A stretch of 64,000 nucleotides of DNA from Nocardia mangyaensis (GCF_001886715.1 NZ_CP018082.1:6572001-6636000); one strand, 5' to 3'. Positions 48,424 through 58,329 are shown, numbered from the stretch's first letter. Notes: a model not told the origin generated them from the sequence alone. Numbers and translations: made by a program.

Positions 48424-49317
48424 GTGACTTTCGATCCGAAGTTGTGGCGACCCGTCCCCGGGTTCGAGGACCTGACCGACATCACCTATCACCGGCACAT
48501 CGAGCAGGGCACGGTCCGGGTGGCGTTCGACCGGCCCGAAGTGCGCAACGCGTTCCGCCCGCACACCGTCGACGAGCTCTACCGCGCGCTCGATCACGCG
48601 CGTATGTCGCCGGATGTGGGCGCGGTGCTGCTCACCGGCAACGGGCCGAGCCCCAAGGACGGCGGCTGGGCGTTCTGCTCTGGCGGCGATCAGCGCATCC
48701 GCGGGCGCAACGGCTACCAGTACGCCGAGGGCGAGACCGCCGACACCGTCGACACCGCGCGTGCGGGCCGCCTGCACATCCTCGAGGTGCAGCGACTGAT
48801 CCGGTTCATGCCCAAGGTCGTCATCGCGCTGGTGAACGGCTGGGCCGCCGGCGGCGGGCACAGCCTGCACGTGGTCTGCGATCTGACGCTGGCCTCGCGC
48901 GAGCACGCGCGCTTCAAGCAGACCGATGCCGATGTGGGCTCCTTCGACGGCGGTTACGGCAGCGCGTATCTGGCCAAGATGGTCGGGCAGAAGTTCGCCC
49001 GCGAGATCTTCTTCCTCGGCAGGCCCTACACGGCCGAGGAGATGCACCAGATGGGCGCGGTGAACAAGGTCGTCGACCACGACAAGCTGGAGAACGTCGC
49101 GCTGGAGTGGACCGCCGACATCAACGGCAAATCCCCGCAGGCCCAGCGCATGCTGAAGTACGCGTTCAACCTGCTCGACGACGGCCTGGTCGGCCAGCAG
49201 CTGTTCGCCGGTGAGGCGACCAGAATGGCGTACATGACCGACGAAGCGGTCGAGGGCCGCGACGCGTTCCTGGAGAAGCGCAAGCCCGACTGGGCGCCCT
49301 ACCCCTGGTACTTCTGA
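48424..49317 (+). CDS. menB: 1,4-dihydroxy-2-naphthoyl-CoA synthase
   Basis: 297 residues of the crotonase fold. The family core HIEQGTVRVAFDRPEVRNAFRPHTVDE, then GWAFCSGGDQRIRGRNGYQY (oxyanion hole), VNGWAAGGGHSLHV, and TDADVGSFDGGYGSAY with the catalytic Asp are all conserved. It closes the naphthoate ring of menaquinone from o-succinylbenzoyl-CoA. The start is a GTG at 48424 or 48418. It is followed 14 bp later by a VOC gene and then menE, probably one transcript. Confidence 0.97.
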   Translation: MTFDPKLWRPVPGFEDLTDITYHRHIEQGTVRVAFDRPEVRNAFRPHTVDELYRALDHARMSPDVGAVLLTGNGPSPKDGGWAFCSGGDQRIRGRNGYQYAEGETADTVDTARAGRLHILEVQRLIRFMPKVVIALVNGWAAGGGHSLHVVCDLTLASREHARFKQTDADVGSFDGGYGSAYLAKMVGQKFAREIFFLGRPYTAEEMHQMGAVNKVVDHDKLENVALEWTADINGKSPQAQRMLKYAFNLLDDGLVGQQLFAGEATRMAYMTDEAVEGRDAFLEKRKPDWAPYPWYF

Positions 49318-49331
49318 GAACGGACTCCCCC

Positions 49332-49721
49332 ATGGAAATTCTCAACAGCCGGATCATCTTGCGCCCCAGCGACTACGCGCGCACGCTGGAGTTCTACCGC
49401 GACGGGCTCGGTTTGGCGATCTCGCGCGAGTACCCGGGCGGCACGGTGTTCTTCGCCGGGCAGTCGCTGGTCGAGGTCGCCGCACACGGCGGCGGGGAGC
49501 CCGGTCGCTTCGACGGCGCGATCTGGCTGCAGGTCCGCGATGTCAGCGACGCGGCAGCGGAGTTGGCGCTCAAGGGAATTGCGATCGAGCGAGCGCCGGA
49601 GCTCGAACCGTGGGGACTGTGGGAGATGTGGGTGCGTGACCCCGACGGGATCCCGATCGTGCTGGTCCAGGTGCCTGCCGAACATCCCATCCGGCGGGAT
49701 CAGCGCTGGTCGGCGGAGTGA
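49332..49721 (+). CDS. VOC family protein
   Basis: 129 residues, one bleomycin-resistance/glyoxalase domain: LRPSDYARTLEFYRDGLGLAIS, GGTVFFAGQSLVEVAAH, and the closing MWVRDPDGIPIVLVQVP. It sits between menB and menE on the same strand with 14 bp after menB, so it is probably co-expressed with them. Any link to menaquinone synthesis is only positional. Confidence 0.85.
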   Translation: MEILNSRIILRPSDYARTLEFYRDGLGLAISREYPGGTVFFAGQSLVEVAAHGGGEPGRFDGAIWLQVRDVSDAAAELALKGIAIERAPELEPWGLWEMWVRDPDGIPIVLVQVPAEHPIRRDQRWSAE

Positions 49722-49881
49722 GTGGCGATCGGGCGCGGTCGACCCGAGTTGCCGATGCGGGTCCGGCCGCGCACGATAGCTGCGAGCAAGCGCAAACAGA
49801 CCCGTCGGCCGGGTCTGGTCGGTCGCATGACACGATCGAAGCCGTGAGGGCGCGCAGGAAGCTGTATCCGGAGGTGTTGGC

Positions 49882-51045
49882 GTGAGCAGGACCCTGCGGA
49901 CGCTGCAGATGCCGACCGGTTCCGGTGTCGGCGAAGTGCTTCCCCATCTGCGCCAAGCCCTCGACGGCAGCGGTCCGGCCTGGCTGCCGATCCCGACCAC
50001 CGATCGGCGTGAGGCACGCAGGCTCTCCGACGCGCTCAAGCCCGGCGATCCGATCGACGACGATGTCGCCTTGGTGGTGACGACGTCGGGAACGACCGGC
50101 ATCCCCAAAGGCGCCCTGCTCGGCGCCGAAGCCCTGCGGGCCAGCGGCAACGCCACCCACGACCGCCTCGGCGGGCCGGGCAGCTGGCTGCTGGCACTGC
50201 CGACCCACCACATCGCGGGCATCCAGGTCCTGCTGCGCAGCATCCTGGCCGGGACCGAGCCGACCGTGCTCGACGTGTCGGGTGGATTCCTGCCCGAGGC
50301 GCTGGCCGGCGCGGTCGGCGCGATGCGTGGGCCACGGCGCTACACCGCGCTGGTGCCGACGCAGCTGATCAAGTCGCTGGATTCGCCGGTGGCTGCCAAG
50401 GCGCTGGCCGAACTCGACGCCGTGCTGGTCGGCGGGGCGGCGACGCCGCTGCCCGTCTACGACCGGGCACGCGCGCTGGGGATCAACGTCGTGCGGACCT
50501 ACGGGATGAGCGAGACCTGCGGCGGCTGCGTCTACGATGGCGTACCGCTGCACGGCGCGCGGATCCGCATCGAGGACGGCCGGGTGATCCTCGGCGGGGC
50601 GATGATCGCACGCGGCTATCGCAATCTGCCCGATCATCCCGCCTTCGCCGAGCCCGGCTGGTTCCGCACCGAGGACGCGGGCACCTTCGACGACGGTGTC
50701 CTCTCGATCACCGGCCGCCTCGACGAGGCCATCATGACCGGCGGACTGCTGGTGATCCCGCAGGTCGTGGAGGCCGTGCTGGCCAATCACCCCGGTATCC
50801 GGGAGTGCATCGTGCTCGGCCTGCCCGACGAGCGGCTGGGTCAGCGGGTGGCGGTGGCGATCGTGCCGACGCCCGGCGCGACGCCGCCGACGCTGGAGGA
50901 ACTGCGCGTCCACGTGGTCGCCGAACTCGATTCGATCGCGGCACCGCGCGAACTGGCCGTACTCGACGAGATCCCGCTGCGCGGGCCCGGCAAACCCGAC
51001 CGCGCGGCCCTGCGCGAGCACCTGCTGGCGAACACTCCGCACTGA
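49882..51045 (+). CDS. menE: o-succinylbenzoate-CoA ligase
   Basis: 387 residues, shorter than typical acyl-CoA ligases but the same size class as actinobacterial MenE. The ATP loop TTSGTTGIPKGALLG is near residue 64. YGMSETCGGCVYDGVPL is the acyl-AMP binding motif, GWFRTEDAGTF the hinge Asp region, and PLRGPGKPDRAAL the C-terminal catalytic Lys. It activates o-succinylbenzoate for MenB. GTG start. It shares the strand and region with menB. Confidence 0.94.
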   Translation: MSRTLRTLQMPTGSGVGEVLPHLRQALDGSGPAWLPIPTTDRREARRLSDALKPGDPIDDDVALVVTTSGTTGIPKGALLGAEALRASGNATHDRLGGPGSWLLALPTHHIAGIQVLLRSILAGTEPTVLDVSGGFLPEALAGAVGAMRGPRRYTALVPTQLIKSLDSPVAAKALAELDAVLVGGAATPLPVYDRARALGINVVRTYGMSETCGGCVYDGVPLHGARIRIEDGRVILGGAMIARGYRNLPDHPAFAEPGWFRTEDAGTFDDGVLSITGRLDEAIMTGGLLVIPQVVEAVLANHPGIRECIVLGLPDERLGQRVAVAIVPTPGATPPTLEELRVHVVAELDSIAAPRELAVLDEIPLRGPGKPDRAALREHLLANTPH

Positions 51046-51122
51046 CCTCTTGCACGGCCTTGCCCGGGCCGTGTCATCGCCGTGCAAGAGCGGTGCAAGT
51101 GTGGACGGGCACCGTGGCTCGC

Positions 51123-52100
51123 ATGACTTTCACACCCACTTCAGCACTCGCCGTCGAGGCGGATGGCCTGGTCAAGGTGTTCGGCAAGCAGCGCGCCGTG
51201 GACGGGGTGAGCCTGGCGGTGCCACGCGGCTCGGTCTATGGCGTGCTCGGACCCAACGGCGCGGGCAAGACGACGACCATCAAGATGCTGGCCACCCTGC
51301 TCGACCCCGACGGCGGCAGCGCCAGGATCTTCGGCCACGACGTGGTTGCCCGGCCCAACGCGGTGCGCTCGCTGATCGGCGTCACCGGGCAGTACGCCTC
51401 GGTCGACGAGGCACTCAGCGCCACCGAGAACCTGATCATCTTCGCCCGGCTGCTCGGCCTGAGCAGGGTCGATGCCCGTCGCAGGGCCACCGAGCTGCTC
51501 GAGGAGTTCGCCCTCGCCGAGGCGGCGAACAAGCCGCTGAAGAACTTCTCCGGCGGCATGCGCAGGCGCCTCGACCTGGCCGCCAGCCTGATCGCCACCC
51601 CGCCGCTGCTGTTCCTCGACGAGCCGACCACCGGCCTCGATCCGCGCACCCGCGCCCAGATGTGGGACACCATCCGCACACTGGTCGCCGAGGGCGCGAC
51701 CGTGCTGCTCACCACCCAGTACCTCGACGAGGCCGATCAGCTGGCCGACCGGATCGCGGTCATCGACCACGGCCGGGTCATCGCCGACGGCACCGCCGAC
51801 CAGCTCAAGGCCTCCGTCGGCGGGTCCTCGGTCCACCTGACACTGGTCGACCGCGACCAGCTCGACGAGGCGCGCCGCATCATCGGCGACTTCCTCGACG
51901 TGAGCGTGCAGACCAGCCCCGAGGCAGGCCGTCTCACCGCGGCACTGCCCGACCCGAACCTCACCGCCGACCTGCTGATCCGGTTGCGCGACTGGGAGAT
52001 CGAGATCGAGGAGATCACGGTCAGCAAGCCCACCCTCGACGAGGTCTTCCTCACCATCACCGGCCACCCGGCCGACGACACCGAACGGAGCGCGGCATGA
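51123..52100 (+). CDS. ABC transporter ATP-binding protein, DrrA type
   Basis: 325 residues. Walker A GPNGAGKTTTIKM begins near residue 43. Q-loop GVTGQYASVDEALSATEN, signature NFSGGMRRRLDLAASL, Walker B LLFLDEPTTGLDP, and the H-loop with LTTQYLDEAD. The GQYASVDE stretch and the C-terminal DEVFLTITGHPADD are typical of the DrrA/daunorubicin-resistance subfamily of drug and lipid exporters. It overlaps the permease gene by ATGA, so the two form one transporter. The substrate is unknown. Confidence 0.93.
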   Translation: MTFTPTSALAVEADGLVKVFGKQRAVDGVSLAVPRGSVYGVLGPNGAGKTTTIKMLATLLDPDGGSARIFGHDVVARPNAVRSLIGVTGQYASVDEALSATENLIIFARLLGLSRVDARRRATELLEEFALAEAANKPLKNFSGGMRRRLDLAASLIATPPLLFLDEPTTGLDPRTRAQMWDTIRTLVAEGATVLLTTQYLDEADQLADRIAVIDHGRVIADGTADQLKASVGGSSVHLTLVDRDQLDEARRIIGDFLDVSVQTSPEAGRLTAALPDPNLTADLLIRLRDWEIEIEEITVSKPTLDEVFLTITGHPADDTERSAA

Positions 52101-52918
52101 CCGCAGCACTCATCGCTCCAGCGCCCACCGACATCGCCGAGGTCAGCGACCGGATCGGCGTGCGCGAGACCATCTCCACCTCGTTCACCATGGCCCATCG
52201 CGGCCTGCTCAAGATCAAGCACAACCCCGAGCAGCTCTTCGACGTGACGGTGCAGCCGATCCTGTTCACCGCGCTGTTCACCTACATCTTCGGCGGCGCG
52301 ATCTCGGGCAGCGTGGCCGAATACCTGCCCGTGCTGATCCCCGGCATCCTCGTGCAGACCGTGGTGCTCAGTTCCGTGGTCACCGGCACCCAATTGCGGG
52401 AGGACATGGACAAGGGCGTGTTCGATCGCTTCAAATCCCTGCCCATCGCCCGGGTCTCGGCACTGGCGGGCGCCCTGATCGCCGACATGGTGCGCTACGG
52501 CATCGCCTCGACCCTGACGGTCATCGTCGGCCTGTGCCTGGGCTACCGGCCCGGCGGCGGCCTGGCCGGGGTCGTGGCGGCCTGCCTGGTGATCGTGGCG
52601 TGCTCGTTCGCGATCAGCTGGGTGTGGGCGCTGGTCGGGGTCACCGGCAAGAGCGCCGCGTCGGTGCAGGGCATCTCGTTGATGGTGATGTTCCCGCTGA
52701 CGTTCATGTCCGGCGCGTTCGCCCCGGTGAGCACCATGCCGGGGTGGATGCAGGGGCTCAACCAGGTCAACCCGGTGTACTACATGGTCAACACCTGCCG
52801 GGCGCTGATGAACGCCAACAGCTATGGCGCGGATCTGATCTGGTCGCTGGTCGGCTCGCTGGTGGTCATCGCGGTGTTCGCGCCGCTGACCGTGCGGGCC
52901 TATATGCGCCGGGCCTGA
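52097..52918 (+). CDS. ABC-2 type permease, DrrB type
   Basis: 273 residues with six predicted membrane helices, ABC-2 family. After a cytoplasmic N-terminus come PILFTALFTYIFGGAISGS, LPVLIPGILVQTVVLSSVV, the conserved REDMDKGVFDRFKSLPIARV cytoplasmic loop, SAASVQGISLMVMFPLTFMSGAFAP split around its helix, and a C-terminal helix ending RAYMRRA. It pairs with the DrrA-type ATPase. Its last 53 bp overlap the 3' end of the convergent regulator gene. Confidence 0.92.
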   Translation: MTAALIAPAPTDIAEVSDRIGVRETISTSFTMAHRGLLKIKHNPEQLFDVTVQPILFTALFTYIFGGAISGSVAEYLPVLIPGILVQTVVLSSVVTGTQLREDMDKGVFDRFKSLPIARVSALAGALIADMVRYGIASTLTVIVGLCLGYRPGGGLAGVVAACLVIVACSFAISWVWALVGVTGKSAASVQGISLMVMFPLTFMSGAFAPVSTMPGWMQGLNQVNPVYYMVNTCRALMNANSYGADLIWSLVGSLVVIAVFAPLTVRAYMRRA

Positions 52919-55900
52919 ACCGGTGGCGTGGCAACGGCATTCGATCCGAGCGGGTTGGATGCCGTTGCCACGGTGCCGATGATTTCGAGCGCGCGGTGGC
53001 GGCGTCGATGCGGCGCAACCCCGCGGCTCGGCGCAGCGCTCGGTCGATGGCCGCCGCGCCGACCGTGGGCCGGTGCAGGGCGAAGTGACGGGACGATTCC
53101 ATCGACGGGTTGTCCTGGCGGGCCGTCGAGACCGTTGCCAGGGCAAGGAGTTCGAGGCCGACTTCGCGTCCCGAGGCCAGCAGATACGAGCCGATCGCAC
53201 ACGCGACGCCACCGATCTGGGGCAGGTCCTTGTACTGAGCGAATCGCTGTGTGGCGATCGTCGTCAGCACCTCGACTACGTCAGCGGCCTCGTGCGCCCG
53301 GCCGTGCAGCACGAACGCGTCGATCGTGACTGCCGCGACCATGTGCGCGCCGGGACCGGGAGTGAGTTCGAATTCGGGCCAACCGAGCAGATCGAGGGCG
53401 CGGCGATGGTGGCGCAGTCCCGCGTCGATGTCGCCGTCCGCGAGTTCGAGTTCGGCTACCGCGGTGGCCACGGCGGCGAGCCGGTGATTGCGGCGGATGG
53501 CCGGGTCGTCCACCTGGCGGATTCCCGATTCGTCGCGGCGCAGGGCGAATTCGAGTTCGGCGCGAGCCTGCTCGAGCTCCCCGGCACCGACCAGCGCGGC
53601 CACCAGGTAGCACCGGATCTCCATGACCTCGTCATGGATCTGCAACCGGCCCATCAGCTCGATCGCCCGCCGGTAATACCCCACCGCCTCGTCGTAGCGC
53701 GCGGACTGTCCGCTCAGCTGCGCCAGATGCTGGCAGACCAACGCTGCGCCCCAGATGTCCTCGGGTTCGACCACGGCCAGCGCCTGCCTCGCGTCTCTGG
53801 TCGAACCAGCGACATTGCCCGCGTTCTCCCAGAAGTTGGCGCGCGCGATCAGCGCACTGGCCCTGACCTGCGGTTCGGGCGCGCGAACACCGTCTGCGAA
53901 CAGTCGCGCCAGTCGAGACGGCGTGAGCGGACCGGTGATCAGTGTGCCGAGGAAGCGCAGGCCCGGATCCAGTTCGTCGGTGGCGAGCAGACGCCGGGCC
54001 CGCGTCCGCAAGGTGGCGGTGAGGCGCAGGTCGCCGTCGTTGAGGAACATCAGGTGCAGCCAGGTCAGCAGGTGGGTGATCATCTGCAGATCGGCGGCGA
54101 GGCCCGGGGACGGAGTCGGCGGTGGGACCCGTGCCACCCGCATCGCCCATCCGGTGAAGTCCAGGTGCGCACCGCGCATCACCCAGACCGTCGCAGCGAC
54201 CGGGAACACCGTGTGGACGGTGTGCGCGTCGGCGTGCTCGGTGGCCGTGCGCAGCACCGCCACCAGGTTGTCGAGCTCGGCGGTCACCGCGAGCACGGCG
54301 GCGACCTGGTCGCCTGTGCGGTACCTCCTAGCGGCCGCGGTGGTGAATTCCCGCGCCCAGCAGGCCATCCGCTCCTGGACGAGGGCGGACTCGGCGCCGT
54401 CGGTCCGCGCGTCGACGGCCGCGAGCTGTTCGGCGCCGAACTCGCGGACGGTCTCGAGCATGCGATATCTACTACCCGCGCCGTCGGGGTCGTCGAGCAC
54501 CGTGAGCAGCGACTGCGCGGCGAGTCCGTCGACCGCGGCGGCCATCTCGGGCACCTGCGCGCCCGCCGCGACGATCTCGGCGGCGGCCGCGGTGAATCCG
54601 GCCGCGAAGCGCGACAGCCTGCGCAGCACGACCTGCTGATCGGGTTCGAGCAGATTCCAGCTCCACGCGATCACCGCGTGCAGCGTGCGATGCCGTGGCG
54701 GCGCGGACCGGTCACCACTGCGCAGGAGCGCGAAGCGATGCTCGAGCCCGGTCTCGATCTCGGCCACGCTCATCGTGCGCACCCGCGCCGCCGCCAGCTC
54801 GATGGCCAAGGGCAAGCCGTCCAGGGTCCGGCACAGCCGGGCCACGGTGTCGGGGTCGAGCCGCGCGTCAGGACGCACCGCGCGGGCCCGGACCGAGAAC
54901 AGTTCCGTCGCCGGCGAACCCGCCGCGTCGATGGCCAGCGGTGCCAGCGGATAGACGGTCTCGGCGGTGATCGCCAGCGGCGAACGGCTGGTGGTGAGCA
55001 CCGCGAGTTGGGCACACGCCCCGACCAGATCGGCCACCACCTCGGCGGCCGCGTCGATGAGGTGCTCGCAATTGTCCAGGATCAGCAGCGTCGGGCGCGC
55101 CGCCAGTGCCTCGCGCAGCCGCCTGCCCGCGTCGAACTGCCTGCCCTGCCGGATCCCGACCGGCTCCCGCACCACCTCACCCAGCCCCATGACATGCCCG
55201 ATCGCGCTCTCGATCTCGGCACGCGCGTCGGCTCCCGCGGCCTGGATCGGCGCCAACTCGACCAGCACCACCGGTACCGAACGCGCGAGTCGCTCCCCGA
55301 CCGCGTTGGCGACCCTGGTCTTGCCGGTGCCGCCGGGTCCGAGGACGGTCGTCACCCGCGACCGCCGCACCATGTCGGCGATGGCGTCGAGATCGGCTGC
55401 CCGGCCGAGTAATTCGTTCGGCGCGGCGCGCAGGCCGAGGGCGGAGCCGTCATCCAACGGCCTGGCCGACGCGCGACCCTCGCCCGCCCGCCCGGCCAAC
55501 GTGGAGCCGCCGTCGACTCGCCCGGCCAACGCAGGATCGGCACCCACCCGTTCGACCTGCGTGGAATCGGCGCCGTTGCGGGCCGGTACGGACCGCGCGC
55601 GGCCGTCGTGGCGCGTGAACTGTCCGGCGGCCGGTGGCTCGATCGGGTCGCCGCGTAGGACCGCGGTGTGCAAGGCGAGCAGGGCGGGGCCGGGGTCGGC
55701 GCCGAGTTCCTCGATCAGGCGCAGTCGGTAGGTCGCGAACACCTCGAGCGCTTCGCCTTTTCGCCCGGCGGCGGCGAGCAGACGGATCAGGGTGGCGTGG
55801 GCGGTTTCGTCCAGGGGTTGCGCGGTGCACGCGGCGCGAGCCAGCGGGACGGCGGTGGCCAGGTCGCCCAGCGCGGTGTGGGCCGCGAGTTCGACGCGAC

Positions 55901-56432
55901 GCATCTCGTGGCCGAGTTGCTCGGCGGCCGCGCGCAGGTCCTCGGCGGGCCCGGAATCGGGTAGGTCGGCGCCGGGTTCGCCACGCCAGAGTGATCGGGC
56001 GGTGGCGATCGCGGCGATGCTGTCGGCGGTCTCGCCCATGGCGAGGTGTTCGTCAGCGCGGCGGACGAGGGCGGTCGCCGCGGTCAGGTCGACGGTGTCG
56101 GCGGGCAAGGTCAGCCGGTATCCGGCCGGGCCGATCTCGAGCGCGTTCTCGGGCAGTGCGGCACGCAAGCGCGACACCTGGGTGTGCAGGGCGTTCATCG
56201 GGGCACGGGGTGGCTGTTCGCCCCAGACCTCATCGATCAACGATTGCGCGCTACGGGCCCGGCCGGGCCGCACGGCCAGCGCGGCGAGCAGCAGTCGCGC
56301 GCGGTTCCCCGGCAGGGCGACCAGCGTGTCGTCCCGGCGGATCGCGATCACGCCGAGAACCCCCACGACGATGCGCGAGGTGACCGCGGTGGCGGCGCAG
56401 AGCCCATCGGGCCCGAGATGCTGTGCAGACAT
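52866..56432 (-). CDS. BTAD-NTPase regulator (AfsR/SARP-like)
   Basis: About 1,188 residues. An OmpR-like winged helix with VALPGNRARLLLAALAVRPG (residues 20-100) is followed by a BTAD helical domain to about 255 (DLTAATALVRRADEHLA, then LIEELGADPGPALLALH). After a low-complexity linker comes an NTPase with Walker A GPGGTGKTRVA near residue 362 and LILDNCEHL as Walker B, then an extended TPR-like helical region to the end. No LuxR HTH is at the C-terminus. Such AfsR-type proteins activate secondary metabolism or antibiotic resistance genes. It is convergent with the DrrAB-like pair and overlaps it by 53 bp. The ATG at 56432 avoids antisense overlap with the SRPBCC gene. Confidence 0.9.
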   Translation of the reverse strand: MSAQHLGPDGLCAATAVTSRIVVGVLGVIAIRRDDTLVALPGNRARLLLAALAVRPGRARSAQSLIDEVWGEQPPRAPMNALHTQVSRLRAALPENALEIGPAGYRLTLPADTVDLTAATALVRRADEHLAMGETADSIAAIATARSLWRGEPGADLPDSGPAEDLRAAAEQLGHEMRRVELAAHTALGDLATAVPLARAACTAQPLDETAHATLIRLLAAAGRKGEALEVFATYRLRLIEELGADPGPALLALHTAVLRGDPIEPPAAGQFTRHDGRARSVPARNGADSTQVERVGADPALAGRVDGGSTLAGRAGEGRASARPLDDGSALGLRAAPNELLGRAADLDAIADMVRRSRVTTVLGPGGTGKTRVANAVGERLARSVPVVLVELAPIQAAGADARAEIESAIGHVMGLGEVVREPVGIRQGRQFDAGRRLREALAARPTLLILDNCEHLIDAAAEVVADLVGACAQLAVLTTSRSPLAITAETVYPLAPLAIDAAGSPATELFSVRARAVRPDARLDPDTVARLCRTLDGLPLAIELAAARVRTMSVAEIETGLEHRFALLRSGDRSAPPRHRTLHAVIAWSWNLLEPDQQVVLRRLSRFAAGFTAAAAEIVAAGAQVPEMAAAVDGLAAQSLLTVLDDPDGAGSRYRMLETVREFGAEQLAAVDARTDGAESALVQERMACWAREFTTAAARRYRTGDQVAAVLAVTAELDNLVAVLRTATEHADAHTVHTVFPVAATVWVMRGAHLDFTGWAMRVARVPPPTPSPGLAADLQMITHLLTWLHLMFLNDGDLRLTATLRTRARRLLATDELDPGLRFLGTLITGPLTPSRLARLFADGVRAPEPQVRASALIARANFWENAGNVAGSTRDARQALAVVEPEDIWGAALVCQHLAQLSGQSARYDEAVGYYRRAIELMGRLQIHDEVMEIRCYLVAALVGAGELEQARAELEFALRRDESGIRQVDDPAIRRNHRLAAVATAVAELELADGDIDAGLRHHRRALDLLGWPEFELTPGPGAHMVAAVTIDAFVLHGRAHEAADVVEVLTTIATQRFAQYKDLPQIGGVACAIGSYLLASGREVGLELLALATVSTARQDNPSMESSRHFALHRPTVGAAAIDRALRRAAGLRRIDAATARSKSSAPWQRHPTRSDRMPLPRHRFRPGAYRPARSAARTPR

Positions 56433-56499
56433 GCCGAAAGCAATCGTAGGTCCCGCGCGCAACCGGAAACTGTCACCACCCCGGCCTAGGCTCACCATC

Positions 56500-56964
56500 A
56501 TGGGCAACTTCGAGGTGACCCGGCGTACGGCCATCGCGGCAGAACCGGCACGTCTCCACGCACTGATCGACAATTTCCGGCAGTGGCGGCTGTGGTCGCC
56601 GTGGGAGGACGCCGACCCCCAGCTGGCCCGCACCTATGCCGGTCCCGAATCCGGCGTCGGCGCCCGCTACAACTGGCGTGGCAACCGCAAGGCCGGTGCG
56701 GGCTCGATGGAGATCAAGGCCGACGCCGAGCGGGAGATCGGCATCGAGCTGACCTTCGAGAAACCGTTCAAGGCCACCAACTTCGTCACCTTCACCCTCG
56801 AGCCCACCTCCACCGGCACCGAGGTCACCTGGAAGATGACCGGCACGCAGACCGGGCTGATGGGCGTGCTCGGCAAGGTGTTCCCGATGGACAACCTCGT
56901 CGGCAAGGATTTCGACAAGGGCCTGGCCCGGCTGAAGACGATCGCCGAATCCGCCGAGTCCTGA
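56500..56964 (+). CDS. SRPBCC family protein (polyketide cyclase/dehydrase-like)
   Basis: 154 residues with the helix-grip fold: [35 protein letters not shown], then [21 protein letters not shown], and [14 protein letters not shown] with a C-terminal helix of [15 protein letters not shown]. This is the standard ligand-binding START/SRPBCC pattern. It is divergent from the large regulator (68 bp) and 22 bp before menA on the same strand, so it may be co-transcribed with menA. Ligand unknown. Confidence 0.88.
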   Translation: MGNFEVTRRTAIAAEPARLHALIDNFRQWRLWSPWEDADPQLARTYAGPESGVGARYNWRGNRKAGAGSMEIKADAEREIGIELTFEKPFKATNFVTFTLEPTSTGTEVTWKMTGTQTGLMGVLGKVFPMDNLVGKDFDKGLARLKTIAESAES

Positions 56965-56986
56965 GCGCGGGGCTACGCTTCGATCC

Positions 56987-57856
56987 ATGGCAACAGCAGC
57001 GGAATGGATCGAAGGCGCCCGGCCGCGGACGCTGCCCAACGCGATCGCACCGGTCCTCGCCGGAACCGGCGCGGCCGCATCGATCGACGGGGCCCTCTGG
57101 TGGAAGGCGATACTGGCCCTGCTGGTTTCGCTGGCCCTGATCATCGGCGTGAACTACGCCAACGACTACTCCGACGGCATCCGCGGCACCGATGACGAGC
57201 GGGTGGGCCCGCTGCGGTTGGTCGGGTCGAAGCTGGCCTCGCCCACCGCTGTTCGCACCGCCGCCGTGCTGAGCCTGTCGATCGGCGCCGTCGCCGGGTT
57301 GGTCCTGGCCGCGACCACCGCCTGGTGGCTGGTGCTGATCGGCGCACTGTGCCTGGCCGGTGCGTGGTACTACACCGGCGGCAGCAAGCCCTACGGCTAC
57401 AGCGGGTTCGGCGAGGTCGCGGTGTTCGTGTTCTTCGGTCTGATCGCGGTGCTGGGCACCCAGTACGTGCAGGCGCTGCGGGTGGACTGGGTAGGGCTGC
57501 TGCTCGCGATCGGCGTCGGCGTGTTCTCCAGCGCGGTGCTGGTGGCCAACAACCTGCGTGACATCCCCACCGACACCGAGTCCGGGAAGGTCACCCTCGC
57601 GGTGAAACTCGGCGACGCCCGCACCCGCACCCTGCACCTGGCGCTGCTCGTCGCACCATTCGTGATCAGCCTCGCGCTGATCGCCCGCACGCCGTGGGCG
57701 CTGGCCGGACTGCTGGCGTTGCCGCTGGCGGTCCGGGCCAACGCCCCGGTACGCACGGGCAAGGGCGGGCTGGAACTGATTCCCGCCCTGCGTGATTCCG
57801 GGCTCGCGCTGCTGGCCTGGTCGGCGCTGAGCGCGCTGGCCGTCGGCCTCGGCTGA
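56987..57856 (+). CDS. menA: 1,4-dihydroxy-2-naphthoate polyprenyltransferase
   Basis: 289 residues, UbiA-superfamily integral membrane enzyme. The first aspartate motif [14 protein letters not shown] and [12 protein letters not shown] follow helix 2; the second aspartate motif is in [14 protein letters not shown]. About eight membrane helices are predicted. MenA attaches the polyprenyl tail to dihydroxynaphthoate, the step between MenB/E and MenG. It starts 22 bp after the SRPBCC gene. The polyprenyl synthase at 30837 is the likely tail donor. Confidence 0.96.
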   Translation: MATAAEWIEGARPRTLPNAIAPVLAGTGAAASIDGALWWKAILALLVSLALIIGVNYANDYSDGIRGTDDERVGPLRLVGSKLASPTAVRTAAVLSLSIGAVAGLVLAATTAWWLVLIGALCLAGAWYYTGGSKPYGYSGFGEVAVFVFFGLIAVLGTQYVQALRVDWVGLLLAIGVGVFSSAVLVANNLRDIPTDTESGKVTLAVKLGDARTRTLHLALLVAPFVISLALIARTPWALAGLLALPLAVRANAPVRTGKGGLELIPALRDSGLALLAWSALSALAVGLG

Positions 57857-57869
57857 GCCCGATACCGCG

Positions 57870-58265
57870 TCAGTCGCGGTCCGGGACCAGGATGCCGAGC
57901 ACCCAGTTGACCAGCATGATGATCACGCCACCCCACACCGCGGCCCAGAAACCGTCGACGCGAAGGCCGTAGTCGGTGATCTCGGTGATCTTGGCGGTGA
58001 GCCACAGCATCGCCGCGTTGACCACCAGGAGGAACAGGCCGAGCGTGAGGATCACGAACGGCAGGGACAGGAGTTTCACGATCGGCTTGATCACCGCGTT
58101 CACGGCGGTGAACACGGCGGCGACGATGAGCAGGACCAAGGCCTTGCCCCAGTTGCCCCATTCCGCGGACCACTCGGGCGGCACGTAGACAGAGATCTTG
58201 TCGATCCACGCGGCCGCCGCCCAGAGGGCAATGGCGTTGATGACCAACCGTATTGCTAGCTGCAT
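57870..58265 (-). CDS. phage holin family / YvlD-like four-helix membrane protein
   Basis: About 131 residues with four hydrophobic segments: LAIRLVINAIALWAAAAWI, the run LVLLIVAAVFTAVNAVI, PFVILTLGLFLLVVNAAMLW and IIMLVNWVLGILV. This matches the family labelled phage holin IV/YvlD, which is chromosomal here and not a phage gene. Starts at 58265 or 58274. Convergent with menA. Confidence 0.88.
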   Translation of the reverse strand: MQLAIRLVINAIALWAAAAWIDKISVYVPPEWSAEWGNWGKALVLLIVAAVFTAVNAVIKPIVKLLSLPFVILTLGLFLLVVNAAMLWLTAKITEITDYGLRVDGFWAAVWGGVIIMLVNWVLGILVPDRD

Positions 58266-58329
58266 ACCCGCCATGCTAAGCCGAGGAACCGACACTGCGG
58301 CGGGTCTGGCGCATTCGGCAGGGCCGAAT

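Noticed and set aside
56432..56633. Upstream extension of the large BTAD regulator
   Set aside because: It would overlap the SRPBCC gene in antisense and has no similarity, while the winged helix begins soon after the ATG at 56432.
57870..58265. Phage holin as evidence of a prophage
   Set aside because: The family is commonly chromosomal in actinobacteria, and there is no integrase, lysin or structural gene nearby.
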